A DNA stretch of 64,000 nt. It comes from Sinohyriopsis cumingii. Its lineage: Eukaryota; Mollusca; Bivalvia; Unionida; Unionidae. The position numbers and the translations under genes were made by a program. Position 1 is the first letter of the stretch. Every line of letters begins with the position of its first letter. The notes under the pieces are model-generated. The model had not been told where the DNA came from. It did no database searches and worked only from the letters and a program-made list of their open reading frames with translations. The stretch is from contig CM068835.1 in assembly GCA_028554795.2 (NCBI GenBank), positions 29,390,311 through 29,454,310 on the forward strand, written 5' to 3'. Below, in pieces: positions 1 to 12,105 of the stretch.

Positions 1-140
1 ATAGAGTTTACAGTCTTTTGGCATACTCAGATTTATATTCTTGTAGAGTTTACAGTCTTTTAGCCTACTCAAATTTATATTCTTGTAGAGTTTACAGTCT
101 TTTTTCATAATTCAAATTATTAATCTTGTAGAATTTGCCA
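1..140. repeat. 42-43-bp tandem repeat, about 3 copies
   Basis: The motif TAGAGTTTACAGTCTTTT recurs at about 2, 44 and 86, with a decayed fourth start near 129. The array probably continues left of the window. It lies in the intron just upstream of the first POLR1B exon. Confidence 0.85.
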
Positions 141-242
141 CCTTTCACAAATCAGCATTGATCATTATCATGAAATAAATGTTACCATACTGGGGGTTGT
201 GTGATACTGATTTTAAATTTGTTATCCCATTTCTGTTTCCAG

Positions 243-340
243 CATGCTTTGGCCATTGGAGAACATGCCTTTCACAGAAAGTGGAATGACTCCAGACATC
301 ATCTTTAATCCTCATGGATATCCATCTCGAATGACCATTG
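243..340 (+). CDS. POLR1B: RNA polymerase I second-largest subunit, internal exon (first in window)
   Basis: The exon follows a TTTCC-AG acceptor and ends before GTAAAT. It starts with the last base of a split codon and ends with the first base of a Gly codon. It reads [19 protein letters not shown] and then [13 protein letters not shown], the nearly invariant stretch of Rpb2-type subunits near the hybrid-binding region. 'MPFTESGM' and the Leu-Trp-Pro context match the Pol I paralogue (RPA135) rather than Pol II or Pol III. The protein is the second-largest catalytic subunit of the nucleolar polymerase that transcribes pre-rRNA. Earlier exons lie upstream of the window. The intron that follows is about 12.4 kb and full of repeats. 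Confidence 0.93.
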
Positions 341-1002
341 GTAAATGTTTGACCAAAGAGTTTTAGACACAAAAAGCCTTGTATGAAATAAATGGGTGCT
401 TTTGACTTAAAATCACTTGAAAATAGAACATTATAAAGTTTTATTTCTCTTTTTTTTCTTCATATTTTTTTAAAACTTTATGGATGCAGTGCTTGTTGCC
501 ATATCTGTAGCTCTTGTAACAAAATATGCAGAAATTATATATTTCTCAACTTTTTCTACTACACTATTTGTTTGTTTGAATAATTGTAGACTCTTTTAAT
601 TTAGAAATGCAGATATAGTCCATTCCCTGCCATCCCTAAGTAATTTAAAGTTAGATAATAAAGTTTCACTCATTTTTTTGTTAGTGCTTCAGTGGCTGGA
701 AAAATTGTAACCTTGGTTTTTACTTCATCTGACAATAATGTCAAGTAAGCTTACAGTATGACCCTGCATCTGTTGAGCATTGTCTTTCATGTTGTGTTTC
801 CATCAACAAATGCTACTTTCAGCCTGTCAGAAACCACTGAACCAATATCAGTTAAATTTGGCATGTAAACCTTTCTAGTTTGTAGAAATGCTGACAACAA
901 TTATTACCACTATTATTAAATAAATGAAAACCTTGTTACATTTTCTTCTAAAAAAAAATAATTATCAAAATTTGACAGAAAGTATCATGGCATCAAGGAC
1001 TT
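341..1002 (+). other. POLR1B intron, plain AT-rich sequence
   Basis: First part of the 12.4-kb intron between exons 243-340 and 12773-12898. I see no coding region or recognisable element, only AT-rich unique-looking DNA with short A and T runs. Confidence 0.6.
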
Positions 1003-1280
1003 TCAAATATGTATAATTAATTCGTCTTTAAATATGTATAATTAATTAATCTTCAGATATGTATAATTAATTAATCTTCAAATATGCATAATTAATTAAT
1101 CTTCAAATATGCATAATTAATTCATCTTCATATATGTATAATTAATTAATCATTAAATATGTATAATTAATTAATCTTCAAATATGCATAATTCATCTTC
1201 ATATATGTATAATTAATTCATCTTCATATATGTATAATTAATTAATCTTGATATATGTATAATTAATTAATCTTCAAATA
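1003..1280. repeat. About 26-bp AT-rich tandem repeat, about 10 copies
   Basis: The unit is CTTCAAATATGTATAATTAA followed by TTAAT, with small variants (GCATAATT, CATATATG). The AATTAATTAAT core is partly palindromic, so single strands could fold. Confidence 0.9.
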
Positions 1281-1354
1281 ACAAAGTTAATAAATAAATG
1301 AAGAATAACCTTTACATGACAACTTCTCAAAAATTGCAAAGCAGATTTTTACCA

Positions 1355-1530
1355 AATATGACAGTATCCAAGCATGAAGGGTGTTCAAGTTTGTATAAAT
1401 ATGACAATATTCAGGCATGAAGGGTGTTCAAGTTTGTATAAATATGACAGTATCCAGACATGAAGGGTCTTCAAGTTTGTATAAATATGACAATATCCAG
1501 GCATGAAGGTTGTTCAGGTTTGTACAGATA
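1355..1530. repeat. 43-bp tandem repeat, 4 copies
   Basis: ATGACAGTATCCAGGCATGA followed by AGGGTGTTCAAGTTTGTATAAAT starts at about 1358, 1401, 1444 and 1487. A 107-codon open frame beginning at 1503 starts inside the last unit. It has no recognisable domain and I do not call it a gene. Confidence 0.9.
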
Positions 1531-2052
1531 GTTCTCATCCACCATCAAATAAGGCAGCCATTACTGAAATTAGGAAACATTTAAATGATAGCTTTTCAAA
1601 CCACGAACAGAATTTAACCCCTTTTGAAATCTCTTTCACGTTTTTTACAAATTATTGCAATGTGCCATCAGATATGACTACCATTACAAATATGGTCACC
1701 TTTGAGAAAAATATAGGGAACTACGGTAGCACAGTTGATAGAACATCCGACTTATTATTCAAGGATATGCTCCAAGGTCACATTTATACAGAGTATGCCA
1801 CTCAGCCATATGGTCATCATAACTAAAAATAGAAAATCATTTTTTCTCATAAAACAGGTAACAAACGTGAACCAAATTTGAAAGCAATAAGGCAATAAAG
1901 CCTTCCATTATTGGACAGGTGATGTTGATGTGTTTTCTATACTGAACAAGGGATGCAGATGTGGATGTAAATACTACACTTAGAGGAATCTTAATGCCAC
2001 TGATTTTTATAATAGAAAAATGTGTGCTAGAGGGGATCTGCAGTTAATGCTC

Positions 2053-2142
2053 TTTTCTCTCAATTAGGCCTCTGTCCTCTCAATTGTGCATCTATCCTCT
2101 CAATTAGGCATCTGTCCTCTCAATTAGGCCTCTGTCCTCTCT
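2053..2142. repeat. 20-bp tandem repeat, about 4.5 copies
   Basis: The unit CTCTCAATTAGGCCTCTGTC repeats with few changes (GTGCATCTATC in one copy). The top strand is pyrimidine-rich. The DNA on either side (1530-2053 and 2143-2824) shows nothing else I can name. Confidence 0.9.
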
Positions 2143-2823
2143 GTATGAAGATGAGATTATAGCCAAGTGTTGTTAGGCAGAAAATTACTGATCCTTTTTG
2201 GTGTGAATGTACAAAGGCAATGGCAGAGTGAAGAAAGTGGCCAATAATTCTAAAATGATGCATGATAATGGTTTAGGTGAAACAACAGAGTAGAAACCAA
2301 ACTTAGAAGCAAAGTTTTAGAAATCTTGGTTGTTACAGTACAGATGATTTTTACACAGTGCTAAGGTGTAAGGTGTGTTGTGCAACATTTTCAAACTTAG
2401 AATCAGCTGTTTGAAGTAGAATGTTGATTTTTGACCATAATGTAAAGTCACCAAATCATATGCATTTTGGAGTAGAGATTTCCATGTGACATTACCTCTG
2501 AAATGTGGAAAATGACACAAAACAACTATAAAACAAAGGTTCCTATGCATATGTCCCTTCAGATCACAGACTGAAAAATGTAGTTCTCAGCATAGAACAA
2601 ATAACAGATATGGAATAGATTAAGCTCAGAACATTCAATCTATCAGTGCTGATAGACTAGATGTGGCATCTTAAGAAGACTTGATTTCAGTAGAGTCCTA
2701 ACAGAGTAGACCAAAAAAGAAATGAGAGATATTTTCAGTGTTGTGTAAATTTTAGAATAATGGCATCTTTCCATGCACAGTCCTCCTCCTTTTTCTTGTC
2801 TTCTCCCGCTTGTTTTTGTTACA

Positions 2824-3235
2824 TAATAATAATAATATTGAGGACTTTGTATAGTGCCTAATCTTTAGAAGCTCTAAGCGCTTTACAACATTAGACAACA
2901 TCTATAACATAAAAAACGTATATAATGATAATTACCACAAAAAAACACCATTAAATTCGAAAACATAAAAAACATGCTAAAACATAGGAAAAACTATTAG
3001 GTCTTTAAGTTTGTTCTTGCAGTCGAAATAAGTGAGTTTTAAGAGCACGCTTGAATGGGATCACCGTGTCTTTGTGTCCAAGTTCAATAAACAATTCATT
3101 CCACGTTGCTGGGCCCTGGTATGTAAAAGAACGTTGTCCATATGACTTCGTTTTCATAGTGGGAATAATGAGTATATGATTGTCAGAATCCCCTCTTTAG
3201 ATAAAATCTTGGCAGCGTCTCTGCAATACAAATAC
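2824..3235 (-). mobile_element. 5'-truncated L2/CR1-like LINE, 3' end with ATT tail
   Basis: On the minus strand, 3152-3005 reads as the C-terminal end of a LINE ORF2: 'RSFTYQGPATWNELF' followed by 'PFKRALKTHLFRLQEQT' and a stop. This F-x-GPxxWN...FK..LK.HLF pattern is typical of CR1/L2/Jockey-type reverse transcriptase proteins. A 3' UTR follows and ends in an (ATT)n tail at 2826-2841. Coding sequence right of about 3160 is decayed. The same 3' UTR occurs in the other orientation at 8740-8890, which defines a family. Confidence 0.75.
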
Positions 3236-4180
3236 AAGGTTTCTTTTTATTTTGCACATTTTTACTTGATACATTTCACTTTGTAGTAAATATTTTAACA
3301 AGTGGCTTTACCACTTGATGAAATGACACATTATCTTTTACCACACAATGAAATATTTCCAGTATTAATGCTTAAAAAGACAATATCCTCAATGCATCTA
3401 TGATATACATTTTTTATGTAATATTCTCTGTAGATATTGTTTATACCATTAAGTCAAAATCCCAGTATTGATTAGAGTTCTACTGATCAAATAATCATTT
3501 TATTTATTCAAATTCTGTTTTGTAACAAACTACACAAGTCTTAAAGTGTAAAGCAGTCTAATTAAAATCAGATTTCCACAGTCCTATGTGTAGATATGAT
3601 GGACACCAATGTGAGATCTTGTTCAGTTGACCTTGTGGTTCACTAATCAGATCACAAGTTTCAGATTTCTGAAAGTCACACATGTGGAAGATATAATTAC
3701 TAATTGTATGCATATCTATATTATTTGTGTTAATTTTCATGATTGTAGATTGAAAATGACATATTAAAAACTAACATTCTTTATAGTGGTAGGCTTGTAC
3801 TTTAGGATGAGGTCGTATTTGTTAACACATTACCTACCTTCAAGATAGTGGGATGAACTTTTAATTGGAATAAACATGTTTATGAGATACAGGTCATATG
3901 TTTCTTCAAATACATTACCTAATCATAATACCTTAGGAAAACTACTACCTCACAAATACAGCCCTCCCAGGCTAAAAAGTTTTAGCTAAAGAGCTAAAAG
4001 TTATTTGCACACCTTGGTTGCAGTTGAGTTAATGATCTCCCCATGGCACAGGGATTTGCTCAAAATCCCATGAAATCGTCAGTTACTCTTCCACTCATGG
4101 CAAGCAGCATGCTCTCATCAAGTGGGCAAAATCCTTTATCAAGTTTCTGAAGTTCTACACTTACAAGTTGGAGGAGTTTT
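3236..4180. other. Intron sequence without assignable features
   Basis: AT-rich POLR1B intron DNA. Scattered short open frames show no domain, repeats or codon structure. Confidence 0.5.
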
Positions 4181-4184
4181 CACT

Positions 4185-5577
4185 TCAGAAGGGAAGATAC
4201 TCCTTAATAGTTCCAAATAGCCATCTTCCTATGAGGACAAATGTCTGCCTTAACAGTTGTACTTCTTCCATTCTTTCCTCTTCTTCCTCTTTCAAGTGCT
4301 GCTGCATTTCCAACTCTATTAAATCTTCGTTAGTTAGCTCTCCCTCAGCATATTCCACTAATTCTTCAATATCTTCCACTTCAGCATTTAAATTAAGCAT
4401 GTTAGCAAGTTCCGTAATTGTTTTATGTATGACATCAATATGCTCATCTTTGTCTAACCCTTCGAAATTATTCACAGAACATTTTAGGCATTTTTTTTTC
4501 TCCATATGCCTTGCATATGCTTTTCTGTCACTCCTTCCCAACCTGATTCAATGTTCTTTACGCAGTGTAAAATGTTGTATGATTTCCAAAAATCCCCGCG
4601 TCCATTGGCTGTAGGATAACAGTCGTCTTTTTAGGCAGATACACTAACTTTACATCCCGGTGTAGATCATCAAGATGCTGGGAGTGGCCTGGCATTATGA
4701 AGCAAGAGGATAATTTTAGAGGGAATGCTCTTTTCCAGACAATAATGCTTGACCGAGGGTATGAAGCAGTTGATGAATCAGTTCTCAAATAAAGCTTGCG
4801 TCATCCATGCCTTCTTATTCACATGATAGTAAACGGGCAGCGTGTCCTTACTAAACTGCTGCAATGCATGTGGGTCCTTGGAGCAATAGATGAGGAAATG
4901 ATTTAAGTTGAACCCAGCAACATTTCCTTGCAGCAACAATGTGACCCTGTCTTTGAAACCGGGTATTGTTTTAGCTTCTTTGTGTATGTAGGACCTTTCG
5001 GGCATTTTTTTCCAAAACGTTCTGCTTTCATCCACATTAAAAAATCTGTTCCAGGCATTAGCTGCCTTTCTCGTTAATTTCATCAAATTGGTCAACAAAT
5101 GTTTCCATCGATTCTTTGCCTTTGCACGCCTTCAAAGTCTCAAAGATACTGCTTGCCTGTCTATGCTTTCACTGCCTCTTTCACTCTGTCTTTATCCTTC
5201 AAGATCGTTGAAATGGTCAAATGCGCCAGCTCCAAGTCACATGGTATCACTTTAACTTTTTTACCAGCTTCATAGTCATTTATGATCTTCATTTTCATCT
5301 GAAGATCGATAGCCTTCCTTCAATTCTTGGCACTTCCTACAGGTGAAGTCCTGCTCTTCCTTTTTGCCAACATCTTTTTCTGTGTGTTGCACAATAAAGT
5401 ACAAATTTATAAACAAAATATGTAGTCTTGGAGATTGCGAATGCTTCATGTAGTGAATACATGTACATTTACTGACCAACAGTGGGAACAAGACTGACTG
5501 AGAAAGGGGATTCCCCGTGCTGGAGAGCTGGTCATAAGTCTGAGCAGTCATTAAACAGGTAGGGCGTTAAGTGAGGA
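4185..5577 (-). pseudogene. Tigger/pogo-type (DDE, CENP-B-like) transposase relic
   Basis: Minus-strand pieces appear in the expected order. An N-terminal helix-turn-helix of CENP-B type (IINDYEAGKKVKVIPCDLEL, about 5310-5165) is followed by a gap where most of the CENP-B-type second DNA-binding domain is missing. The DDE-domain start 'FNVDESRTFWKKMPERSY' (about 5040) and 'LLLQGNVAGFNL' come next, then 'PGHSQHLDDL' with 'LQPMDAGIF' (about 4700-4590). The usual acidic Tigger C-terminus ('ELTNEDLIELE') lies at 4541-4185. In-frame stops and frameshifts break it, so it is inactive. The right edge, CGTTAAGTGAGGAGACTCTG next to TA at about 5578, looks like a Tigger TIR. I could not find the matching left TIR. 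Confidence 0.85.
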
Positions 5578-7080
5578 GACTCTGTATTAGAATTGATTAT
5601 TTGCCAGTCTAGTTCATACATATAAGTACCATAAGTGACACTCCAGTGATGCTACTTGTACAGGCAGTCAGATAAGCATGCCTACAGGTTATTTGTGACT
5701 AAAATTAATTATTTAGCATCCACTTTTTAAATGTTAATGCAAATTCTCAAATTCTGCCTGCACAGGTCACATGCGTCCATTTACAAGTATTCATCATAGT
5801 GGTAACTCTGCACAGATACTGACAAGTCCATAAAGCATGACTCTCACTACACTACATGTATCTAGGGTCTGTTCTATGTCTTGCAGATTTAGACCATGAG
5901 CAAGACCAGTCTGATAACCACTCAAGATGTGTGGTTTCTCTGGTTGTTATCCCATGAATACATGTCAGACTTGCATATTATCAATCATAGCTTGGGAGAT
6001 GAAAACATCTGCTTGCATACAAGGGTTCGAACCACGTCTTTTCTGGACAGTGAGATGAAGATTAGCAACAAGCATCTGTTATGGTCTCGCATATGAGAAA
6101 TATGGACCGGATATATGGAGCAATATCCTGTACCCTATCCCAACCTCAAGAACTGGACAACTTTGTTTCTGCCAAGATGGCCTGTTTCTTCACAACTGGA
6201 CTTGGCCATTTAACTCTGATTGCAAAGGGCCACTACCACAATTGATCATACAGTATCAGCCACCAGAAAACACTCTTATTCATTTCCACAACTTGCATCT
6301 TGCTGCCAAACTCTTCCTGCATATGATACCCAGTTTAATGCCATATTACCCAATAACCCACTCAGTCACACTCGCATTGTGGTGCTAGGCATTTCCTGTG
6401 GATCACAGATGCCCAGTCTATGCTGGCACTCTCATGGAACAGTCTGACTGCATAGTGCTGCTAGGCACTTCCTGTGGAAGACATACAGTTTATATAGTCT
6501 CTTCACTTGCTCTCAACCTCAGCCACACAAGAGACTCTACTTAGCGATGCATTAGAAATAACGGAATCCGACTCATAGTGCTGAAAGTTTAGTGGCACAC
6601 CATCATCAACATTTTTCTCCAACTACTTTGCAGGTAGCGCAGATGTCAACTTCACTACCTTATTCTATAAATGACAAACTGGAATTCAAGTTCCCTCATC
6701 ATTATTAGATATTACTTGGATGAGTGAAACTCTGCCTTTTGGCTTGGTTTGAAGTTGCCCACCCAAACCCCATTGGACTTCTGTCCTTTTTTCTCTACAT
6801 CACCTGGCAAGTCTACAGTTCCAACATCAGGTGAAAAATTATATGCAGAAAATTCTGCTTTCAGCTGCTTCCACAAACGGAAAAGGTACTGACGTTTTGC
6901 GACTGAGTAATAGCATCAATTCCAAGTTCCAGGCATCTGGAAGTTATTATTAATTCTTTCACTTTGTATTTTAAGGAAATAAATTAATACTTTGAACTTT
7001 ACAAAACTTGATGCTTTTGCTTCATCATTGTTATGTAGTTAAACTCCTAGAATGATAATGTATGACAGTGGAGATCTAAT
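5578..7080. other. Intron sequence, possible unassigned repeat remnants
   Basis: No gene. Part of 6100-6700 is less AT-rich and repeats the phrase TAGGCA(C/T)TTCCTGTGGA at about 6386 and 6461. This may be an old retroelement fragment, but I cannot place it in a family. Confidence 0.4.
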
Positions 7081-7185
7081 TTTAATCAGATTGGATGTAA
7101 GGTACATGTATGCAAGGGGTAAAGTATATGTATGTTCATTATATTTAGCAAGAGACCAATTGCACCAATCTCAAGAGTAAATGCA

Positions 7186-7795
7186 TGTATGATGTAAAAT
7201 ACATATATGTAAGGTGTAAAATACATGTATGTAAGGTGTCAAATACATGTATGTAAGGTGTCAAATACATTTATGTATGATGTAAAATACATATATTTGA
7301 GGTGTAAAATACATATATGTAAGGTTTAAAATACATGTATGTAAGGTGTCAAATACATGTATGTAAGGTGTAAAATGCATGTATGTAAGGTGTCAAATAC
7401 ATGTATGTAAGGTGTCAAATACATTTATGTATGATGTAAAATACATATATTTGAGGTGTAAAATACATATATGTAAGGTTTAAAATACATGTATGTAAGG
7501 TGTGAAATACATAGATGTAAGGTGTAAAATATATGTACATAAGGTGTAAAATATATGTATGTAAGGTGTAAAATACATGTATATATGATGTAAAATACAT
7601 ATATGTAAGGTGTAAAATGCATGTATGTATGATGTAAAATACATATATGTGAGGTGAAAAATACATATATGTAAGGTGTGAAATACATGTACGTAAGGTG
7701 TAAAATACATGTATGTAATGTGTAAAATACATGTATGTAATGTGTAAAATACATGTAAGTAATGTGTAAAATACATATATGTAAGGTGTAAAATT
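7186..7795. repeat. 22-bp tandem repeat, about 28 copies
   Basis: The unit is GTAAGGTGTAAAATACATGT followed by AT, with a strict 22-bp step early in the array (for example 7209 to 7231). Degenerate copies begin near 7090. The unit has no minus-strand stop, and 22 is not a multiple of three. As a result all three minus frames stay open and give Tyr/His/Thr-rich repeats (MYFTPYI, VFYTLHT, CILHLTY). These frames are a by-product of the repeat and are not a gene. Confidence 0.95.
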
Positions 7796-8155
7796 CAAAA
7801 TGGCCACCACCACTTAGCAGGCTTGAGGCAGCTGCTCAGGATTTTTGTGCTGTTTCTCATGTCATGTGTTTATTGACTGGGTTCATTTATATTGGTGGTT
7901 TTGTCGTGCATTGGCTGTTCTGTTGTAGTGTGTTTATTCATTTGCTTGTTTTCGGGGCAAGAACCCACTTGTACTATAGGCATCTTTTGTTTTTATCATC
8001 ACATTATACTTGCCAGTCAACCCATTTATGCTACAATGGATCCTCATTAATTGCATTAAATAAGTGAGAAAACAAAATGTCAAGCTATAAGCCAAAGTAT
8101 GTGGATCTAACACCCTGTGGCTACTACATCAAGTCATACCTGGTCACTACTGCTT

Positions 8156-8890
8156 AGGCGGAATTGCTTTCATTGCAAAGAACTACATAATTCACCATCC
8201 TAACTACACTACAACTTTCAATTTTGAACACACATTGTTTGAGCTGTTCCAGGCCTCATTCACTATGAAACCAAGGTCAATGCATGTTTTCTGCCTCTAC
8301 CACCCTCAACCCAGTCAAAATAATGAGCTGACTGAATCTCATTTTGGAACAGTTTCCTACCCCCCAGGAGAATGGAAATTTGATTGATGGCAACCTGATT
8401 ATTTTTGGACATTTCAGTTTTCACTTTGACTGCCTTGGAAATCCATACACATCAAAACTCCTAGATTCTGCTCTTTTTTTCAACCCCAAACAGTCATTTA
8501 ACCAACCCACCCATAAATATGGTCACATTTTAGACTGGATTCATCATAGACCTGATGATAATATTCTTCAGCCTTCATTGTAGTCCTTTGAACTTGATCA
8601 GATCACCCCTGAGTCATATGCCATATCAGTTCCTAACCCTCCATCTGTTTGCCGCTGTGATAAACCGCTGTATGATAAGTAGAACCCAACTGATGCATGG
8701 CATCTAAGCAAACCTAACATCTTCATTTTGTTTAATTATTTCAGGGTGTTTGTTTTTGTAATCTTGTCATTGTATACGTTTTTATGTGTTATCTAATATT
8801 GTAAAGTGATTAGAGCTTCTAAAGATCAGGTGCTGTACTAGTCCACATTATTATTATTATTACATGTATTATTATTATTATTATTATTAT
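8156..8890 (+). mobile_element. L2/CR1-like LINE fragment: endonuclease part plus 3' end
   Basis: Plus-strand frames contain pieces of an APE-type endonuclease. 'GGIAFIAKN' lies near 8160, 'LIIFGHFSFHFD' (the G-D-F-N-x-H block, altered) near 8395, and 'QPTHKYGHILDWIHHR' (the C-terminal TH..GH.LD block) near 8505-8555. Stops and frameshifts interrupt the frames. A 3' end at about 8740-8890 matches the reverse complement of the LINE tail at 2824-2900 (AGAGCTTCTAAAGAT and an ATT microsatellite). The reverse transcriptase is missing between them, so this copy is internally deleted. It lies in the POLR1B intron. Confidence 0.65.
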
Positions 8891-8954
8891 TTGAAAGACT
8901 GAAATAGCGTGAGTTTTCATCCTTTTTGGTATAAAATATTGTAGGCTTTAATAT

Positions 8955-9282
8955 TGGGAAAAGGATTTTTCTTTAAGAATTCAAAACATCAGAGATAACC
9001 TATGTGATTTTTCTATTGGAATTCAAACATCCAGATAACCTATGTGATTGGGGGGGGTCAAAACATCAAGATAACCTGTGTGATTTTTCTTTTGGAATTC
9101 AAAACATCCAGATAACCTATGTGTTTTTTGTTGTTGTTGGAATTCAAACATCCAGATAATCTATGTGATTTTCCTTTTGGAATTCAAAACAACCAGATAA
9201 CCTATATGATGGGGGGGATTCAAACATCCAGATAACCTATCTGATTTTTCTTTTTGAATTCAAACATCTAGATAACCTACCA
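8955..9282. repeat. About 41-bp tandem repeat with poly-G variants, about 8 copies
   Basis: The unit is AATTCAAAACATCCAGATAA followed by CCTATGTGATTTTTCTTTTGG. In two units (near 9050 and 9210) the T-rich segment is replaced by a run of seven to eight G. A lone copy sits at about 12716-12760, just upstream of the next POLR1B exon. Confidence 0.85.
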
Positions 9283-10224
9283 TATATACTCATGCATAAT
9301 CCAAATAATTCACAAAAAAATAAAAGCCTAGAATGGGGGGGGGGGTTCTGCTTATCCACAGGCCATGGTCTAAACTTCAAAATTTTTAAGTTTGTTGACT
9401 TCCATTCTGTGTCCTATGACTTACATGCATGTAAGAAAAAATAGATTTTCAATATCTCAACACTTTGCATGTTCACATTTTCTGATTCTCTAACATGATA
9501 TTAAATAAAGGTAAATAAAGACTTCATAATTCATGGGCCAGTTTGAGTTTACCCAGGAGACCAGAATGTAATTGAATGTGCAAATCATGCTTAACGTCAC
9601 TAAAATCATTGTTTATTCCCAAAAATATTAGATGCAGATTTAGCTTTATTCATTGTTTCTACCAAATTCATTCTTCCAGATCACATTTCAGCTAGACATA
9701 AATAGCTGTTTCATTTATGTTGATCCACACACTCATGAGTTACAATTTTCAGTGTTATAAGTGATCCTAAAATTGAGGTAATCTTTAGGAAAAGGTACAC
9801 ATTTTTTAATTTTGCTTGTTCCTGAAAGAATGGCAATAATTCAGGCTTACATTTTTAATATAGATCCACTAAGATCATTATCGATCTATTTTAGTTTTGT
9901 GTTTTGGCTGAACAGAATCATAATTTGTCACATACCGGAAAGCTGGTTGTTTCAGCATCTCCTTTGTTTAGAATTGGTGAATCTGTCTTTTGTTTTCCAA
10001 CAGCAGTCCAGGCCAGTTAATGATTAGAACCCTGAAACTGGCTTGGGTCAAGAGGGAATTCTGACTGGTGGCTATACCAGTATTTGACGTGTAATTGGCA
10101 CCATAGCTGCATAAAATGGGGGTGTAAGGTCACTTACATCAAAGAAAACTGCAACTTAGTTTTTATGGCATATAATAATTTAGAAGCGTTATTTCTGAAA
10201 CTTCATTATTGTATTTTGGTGATA
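9283..10224. other. Intron sequence; left part may be the edge of a DNA element
   Basis: ACCATATATACTCATGCATA at about 9281-9300 resembles the ends of the foldback MITEs at 49-52 kb. A run of eleven G is at about 9341. Nothing else is recognised. Confidence 0.4.
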
Positions 10225-12105
10225 TTTAAGTTTAGTACAGTGGTGATTATGATTCAAATCAAAGGGTGTACTTCATTCAGTGGTGATTATGATTCAAATC
10301 GAAGGGTGTAATTCATTCAGAGGTGATTATGATTCAAATCGAAGGGTGTAATTCATTCAGAGGTGACTATGATTCAAATCAAAGGGTGTACTTTATTCAG
10401 TGGTGATTATGATTCAAATCAAAGGGTGTACTTCATTCAGTGGTGATTATGATTCAAATCAAAGGGTGTACTTCATTCAGTGGTGATTATGATTCAAATC
10501 AAAGGGTGTACTTCATTCAGTGGTGATTATGATTCAAATCAAAGGGTGTACTTCATTCAGTGGTGATTATGATTCAAATCCAGTGGTGATTATGATTCAA
10601 ATCAAAGGGTGTACTTCATTCAGTGGTGATTATGATTCAAATCCAAGGGTGTAATTCATTCAGTGGTGATTATGATTCAATCAAAGGGTGTACTTCATTA
10701 AGAGGTGATTATGATTCAAATCCAAGGGTGTAATTCATTCAGTGGTGATTATGATTCAAATCCAATGGTGTACTTCATTCAGTGGTGATTATGATTCAAA
10801 TCCAAGGGTGTAATTCATTCAGTGGTGATTATGATTCAAATCCAAGGGTGTAATTCATTCAGTGGTGATTATGATTCAAATCAAAGGGTGTACTTCATTC
10901 AGTGGTGATTATGATTCAAATCCAATGGTGTACTTCATTCAGTGGTGATTATGATTCAAATCCAGTGGTGTACTTCATTCAGTGGTGATTATGATTCAAA
11001 TCAAAGGGTGTACTTCATTCAGTGGTGATTATGATTCAAATCCAAAGGTGTACTTCATTCATTGGTGATTATGATTCAGATCAAAGGGTGTACTTCATTC
11101 AGTGGTGATTATGATTCAAATCCAAGGGTGTGATTCATTCAGTGGTGATTATGATTCAAATACAATGGTGTACTTCATTCAGTGGTGATTATGATTCAAA
11201 TCCAGTGGTGTACTTCATTCATTGGTGATTATGATTCAAATCCAGTGGTGTACTTCATTCAGTGGTGATTATGATTCAAATCCAGTGGTGTACTTCATTC
11301 AGTGGTGATTATGATTCAAATCCAGTGGTGTACTTCATTCATTGGTGATTATGATTCAAATCCAGTGGTGTACTTCATTCAGTGGTGATTATGATTCAAA
11401 TCCAGTGGTGTACTTCATTCAGTGGTGATTATGATTCAAATCCAGTGGTGTACTTCATTCAGTGGTGATTATGATTCAAATCCAGTGGTGTACTTCATTC
11501 ATTGGTGATTATGATTCAAATCCAGTGGTGTACTTCATTCAGTGGTGATTATGATTCAAATCCAGTGGTGTACTTCATTCAGTGGTGATTATGATTCAAA
11601 TCCAGTGGTGTACTTCATTCAGTGGTGATTATGATTCAAATCCAGTGGTGTACTTCATTCAGTGGTGATTATGATTCAAATCCAGTGGTGTACTTCATTC
11701 AGTGGTGATTATGATTCAAATCCAGTGGTGTACTTCATTCAGTGGTGATTATGATTCAAATCCAATGGTGTACTTCATTCATTGGTGATTATGATTCAGA
11801 TCCAATGGTGTACTTCATTCATTGGTGATTATGATTCAAATCCAATGGTGTACTTCATTCAGTGGTGATTATGATTCAAATCAAAGGGTGTACTTCATTC
11901 AGTGGTGATTATGATTCAAATCCAGTGGTGTACTTCATTCATTGGTGATTATGATTCAAATCCAGTGGTGTAATTCATTCAGTGGTGATTATGATTCAAA
12001 TCCAATGGTGTACTTCTTTCAGTGGTGATTATGATTCAAATCCATTGGTGTACTTCATTCAGTGGTGATTATGATTCAAATCCAATGGTGTACTTCATTC
12101 AGCAG
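10225..12105. repeat. 40-bp satellite, about 46 copies
   Basis: The unit is ATTCAGTGGTGATTATGATT followed by CAAATCCAGTGGTGTACTTC. The centre (about 11180-11750) is nearly homogeneous. The edges carry older variants (CAAAGGGTGTAC, CGAAGGGTGTAA, CCAATGGTGTAC). CAGTGGTG occurs twice in the common unit. One shortened copy near 10570-10600 looks like a crossover between these two half-repeats. The array lies in the first POLR1B intron of the window. Confidence 0.98.

Noticed and set aside
1503-1826. 107-codon plus-strand open frame
   Set aside because: It starts inside a 43-bp minisatellite, has no recognisable domain and lies within a POLR1B intron without splice support.
4168-4614. 148-codon Ser-rich plus-strand frame
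   Set aside because: It is the antisense shadow of the acidic C-terminal part of the minus-strand Tigger transposase relic.
10225-12105. CRISPR-like array
   Set aside because: Units are contiguous with no unique spacers, and the host is an animal genome; this is a minisatellite.
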